Made by a program: the position numbers and the translations under genes. The notes under the pieces were generated by a model. The model made no database searches. It was not told where the DNA came from and worked only from the letters and a program-made list of their open reading frames with translations. 64,000 nucleotides of DNA from Zychaea mexicana (lineage: Eukaryota; Mucoromycota; Mucoromycetes; Mucorales; Lichtheimiaceae): NCBI RefSeq assembly GCF_025766255.1, contig NW_026516685.1:1-64000 (forward strand), in the 5' to 3' direction. Positions 61,029 through 64,000 of this stretch are shown in pieces; the stretch's first letter is position 1, and each line of letters starts with the position of its first letter.

Positions 61029-61415
61029 AGTGAACCCCCGCTTTTTGCACCCCCGTTTATTGCAGATCCCCACTTATTGCAACTTTTTTGAGCAGATTCC
61101 CGCTCAACACTTAGTAAAATTGCAGATTCCTCGGTTTTTGCAGATTGCAACTTGGAAATCGGGACCTGCAATTTCCCGCTTCAGCCTTATATATAGTATA
61201 TTAATCTCAAGCTTCAGAGACAGTGAGACTCGAACCAGTGACAAAAGAGATACACTATTGTATTCTATTATTTAAGAGCTTTTAAACTAAATAAGGAAGA
61301 TGTGATTGCCAGCTTATCGATCCCACTTGTGTAACATATTCACATTTTGCAGTTCCTCAGATTTTGCAACTTTTTTGACGGTATTCCCGCTGTTGCAAAA
61401 AGCGGGGGTTCACTG
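61029..61415. mobile_element. MITE of the Tc1/mariner-pogo kind, 387 bp
   Basis: The ends are perfect 22-bp inverted repeats beginning CAGTGAACCCCCGC and running to TTTTTGCA, flanked on both sides by TA, the expected target duplication of Tc1/mariner and pogo elements. There is no coding capacity. Inside the ends lie two direct near-copies of a 29-bp block, at 61078-61106 and 61364-61392, each starting TTGCAACTTTTTTGA and holding TTCCCGCT. Several further TTGCAGAT-like words are also present. These may be transposase-binding sites. The autonomous partner is not in the window. Confidence 0.88.
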
Positions 61416-62079
61416 TATAAGGTGTCTTCGGAGCAAAAGGCTTCCATAACCTATATGGACTGTATCTATGTTATAATGATTAACTGGCTACCATAGCAAC
61501 ATCTGTGTATATGCTATTGATGTTTAACCAAATGTCTTATTGTATGGTGTCTTGGACAATGTAATAATGTGGTTCACTACAGATATTTGTAGATATGACG
61601 TTTGCGCTCCATAATCTTTTTCTCCAATAAAGCCCAGCAGCGAAGGTATTCTATGAACACGCATCCACGGCATCCCCAATGACCCTTTAATATATAGCTA
61701 TTAGGACTGACCAGGGAAATTAAATTATGCTGGAACTGTTAACTTTCACACAAAGATTGGGAATTTTGGCTTTGAAATTAATGCGGCCACGATCATCAGA
61801 TGACAGCAATGCATGCAAAGAGATCAAAATATAAGCTGATTTTATCGGCGCTTAGAAGCTTACCACTAGCTTCTGTTCGTTGCAACTATAATACCTGTTC
61901 ACTGTTGCAAAAGACCGGGCCCACTGCATTATTTATTTATTTTTTTGCTGCATGATATTAAGATCGTAGCGATCATTAATATTGTCCTTTTTCTCATTCT
62001 TTTCTTTTGTTTCCCAATTTCTTTCGCTTCACTTTGATTTGCTTACACAACATTGATACTACTACGAGTAGACAGCGAA
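61416..62079. other. Intergenic gap; promoter side of the MFS gene
   Basis: It contains the degenerate MITE end above. A CT-rich leader (TTTTTCTCATTC onwards) lies just before the ATG at 62080. No gene is seen. Confidence 0.5.
61899..61926. repeat. Degenerate end of a second MITE copy
   Basis: The segment TGTTGCAAAAGACCGGGCC followed by CACTGCA is close to the right end of the 61029-61415 element. No matching left end is found, so it is probably a decayed or truncated copy. Confidence 0.5.
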
Positions 62080-64000
62080 ATGGAAGAAAGCAATCGTATT
62101 GTAGAGAAAACCGTACATACAGGACAACAACAACAACAACAACAAATGTCATCGTCATTACCAGCAACAACTCCGGTCGTCAATCCTTCAAACCCAAATC
62201 TACAAAAGAAACAGCAGCACATAGAAGACTCGCCGATTGCTAACTCTTTACCCACGGATCACATTACTGATGTCGATGAATATAAACCGCCAACAGCTGA
62301 AGAAATCCGGCGATTGACATGGAAACGTGACTTACGAATAATTCCACTGGTGTTTTTATTCTTCCTGTTTTCATTTCTTGACCGGGTTAACATCGGTATT
62401 GCTCTGTATCTGATTATACATTTACTATACTGCTCTTCCACTGTTTTGCTAACTATGTCAAATTGATTATTTCCCGCATTGTTCTATATTATCGTTCGTT
62501 TTCTGTTTTCTATTTAAGGAAATGCAAAGCTCGCTGGTCTTATGGACGATATCAAAATTACAGAAGATCAATACAATGGTGCACTATCGATATTCTTTGC
62601 TGGATATGTATGTAAGAGATGCAGGGGGTAGTGGAAAGGACTGCTAATGTTCATGTTGTGTTACGTCCGACACTACTTGTCTGCTTCGTATCATATACGT
62701 ACAAGAACGAGTTGACTTTCTTCGCATAGAACAATGCAAATTAAGTCGTTTCGACTGTTATCATAATAACAGATTGCTTTTGAAATACCTGCGAACATGA
62801 TGCTCAACAAACTTGGACCGAGAGTTTGGATGGCAATTCTATTAGTGGTGTGGGGCACGATTTTGGCTTCAATGGCCAGCATCACAACCGGCACCCAACT
62901 GATCGTTGCCCGATTTTTTCTCGGTGTTGCTGAGGCAAGTAAACTAACACGGCTCTCATTAAAGCGCTACTGTTAATCCACTGTTATGCGCGGTAAATTG
63001 TTTCATATTAATCTACTTATGCTTCTTTTATAGGCTGGACTACTTCCAGCGATTTACTATTATTTATCTGTCTGGTATACAAGAAAAGAACAGGCACAAA
63101 AGGTTTCTTTGTTTTTGACCTCCCTATCTCTTTCTGGAGTACGTATTCGATATCGATCCGTTAATGGGGTCTATTACAGTAGTATATTTGTATACAAGAC
63201 TCACAGATTTACGATACTCTGAAATGAACAATTCTTGAAGTTTAGGCCGTAGGTGGACTTTTGGTAAATGCCATATCGTAAATAATAAGTTTAACAAATG
63301 TCGGTAATTATTTTGACAAGTCAAATATAATATTGGTGTCGTCATTACTGTAGGCATATGGTATTGTAAGAATGGATGGCATACATGGAATGGGTGGCTG
63401 GCAGTGGATTTTTATTATTGAAGCTATCCCCACGCTTGTCTTGTCTATCGTTTGCTTCATTGCCCTGCCCGATTATCCAGAAAAAACAGGGTCTACATGT
63501 AAGTCTTCCACTAACTGACCATGGTTTTCTCGAACATGGGTAGAGATTTGAGAAATGGATATACTATGTTCTTCTCTTTAATTACTCATGTTCCTGTATA
63601 TAAATACACTCTAAATGTACTACCATTATTACTTTTAGTTCTAACGGAACATGAACGCAAAGTGCTGCTTGATATGCTGAGGGCAGATGCCGGACCTGCC
63701 CCAGAAAACGACCCCGAATTTTCGTGGAAGCAGTTTTTCTCTGTTTTCAAGGATTGGGTGGTGTATATGTATTGTATAACTGTTATCGGGGTAATCGTCT
63801 GCATATACAGTATTGGCATGTTTTTACCTTCTATTGTCCGTGGAATGGGATTTACGTCTCTCAATGCTCAGGCAATGACAGTCCCTCCGTACATCTTGGG
63901 TATGTACAGTAGTATGTAGATCCAAATTGATGATGATGATGAGAATTCATATTTACAAGCTTGTAATATCGCACCCTCTTTTGCGGACCACAACAGATAT
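62080..64000 (+). CDS. MFS permease of the allantoate/nicotinate (Dal5/Tna1) type, 3' end outside window
   Basis: ATG 62080 starts a hydrophilic N-terminus with a short Q run, then the family-typical EEIRRLTWKRDLRIIPLVFL leading into TM1 with FLDRVNIG. Splicing at 62399 to NAKLAGLMDDIKITEDQYN matches the Dal5 group exactly. Next are GALSIFFAGYIAFEIPANMML, KLGPRVWMAILLVVWG, LIVARFFLGVAEAGLLPAIY and YYLSVWYTRKEQAQK. After another exon come GGWQWIFIIEAIPTLVLS and FIALPDYPEKT, then LTEHERKVLLDMLRADAG and the start of the second half (FKDWVVYMYCITVIGV). It is an anion:cation symporter of the plasma membrane. The substrate (allantoate, nicotinate or another carboxylate) cannot be told. The last visible exon ends near 63899 and the gene is cut by the window. 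Confidence 0.92.

Noticed and set aside
61200..61265. tRNA-like B-box (GGTTCGAGTCTC on the minus strand) inside the MITE
   Set aside because: The T-arm does not pair well and no A-box, anticodon arm or acceptor stem could be found at the right distances.
1..64000. CRISPR arrays, bacterial operons, attachment sites, rRNA genes
   Set aside because: No regularly spaced repeats or rRNA-like sequence was seen. Gene structure is eukaryotic throughout.

Overview
The window is nuclear DNA of a filamentous fungus, most likely an early-diverging mould (Mucoromycota, Mucorales-like). The genes are eukaryotic, split by short GT-AG introns of mostly 50-120 nt. Coding exons are rich in CAA/CAG and GCA repeats, and gene deserts are AT-rich. 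The gene set is fungal: Rad54, Mms2, Caf16, Puf6, vacuolar ATPase c'', Dal5-type permease, DNMT2. The species cannot be fixed from sequence alone. There are no bacterial operons, CRISPR arrays or rRNA genes, and no tRNA that I can support.

Layout. 1-3.2 kb: AT-rich desert. 3.27-9.35 kb: two decayed DNA transposons side by side, a Mutator-like (MULE) transposase relic and a KDZ-type transposase relic. 11.5-13.1 kb (-): HMG-box-like protein with a reading-frame conflict. 13.75-15.2 kb (+): secreted protein. 15.36-16.35 kb (-): Lys-rich membrane protein. 16.7-21.9 kb: compact housekeeping block of NMN adenylyltransferase (-), TEN1-like telomere protein (+), Mms2 (+) and Caf16 ABC ATPase (-). 23.2-24.5 kb: small secreted protein (-) and a divergent unknown hydrophobic gene (+). 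24.5-31.9 kb: gene-poor, with one small membrane-protein gene near 28 kb. 31.9-36.2 kb (+): MGST3-like MAPEG enzyme, then Rad54. 38.3-42.0 kb (+): very Q-rich GLIS/GLI-type zinc-finger factor. 42.9-45.1 kb (-): STE20/PAK-like kinase. 45.8-47.7 kb (-): secreted A1 aspartic-protease homologue lacking its second catalytic Asp. 50.2 kb (-): two-exon metallothionein. 51.05-53.0 kb (-): F-box/LRR protein. 54.5-55.4 kb (+): V-ATPase c''. 55.5-57.9 kb (-): Puf6. 58.5-60.3 kb (+): DNMT2. 61.03-61.42 kb: MITE with perfect terminal inverted repeats. 62.1 kb to the end (+): allantoate/nicotinate-type MFS permease, cut by the window edge.

How the genes fit together. Genome maintenance is represented by Rad54 (homologous recombination), Mms2 (K63 ubiquitin, error-free post-replication repair) and a TEN1-like CST subunit. 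Translation and RNA functions include Puf6, DNMT2 and Caf16. These are dispersed housekeeping genes, not a cluster with one pathway. I see no self-contained new defence or biosynthetic system. The most unusual items are the apparently catalytically dead aspartic-protease homologue, the hand-assembled hydrophobic gene at 23.9-24.5 kb, the uORF that overlaps the start codon near 28.03 kb, and the MITE with nested direct repeats.
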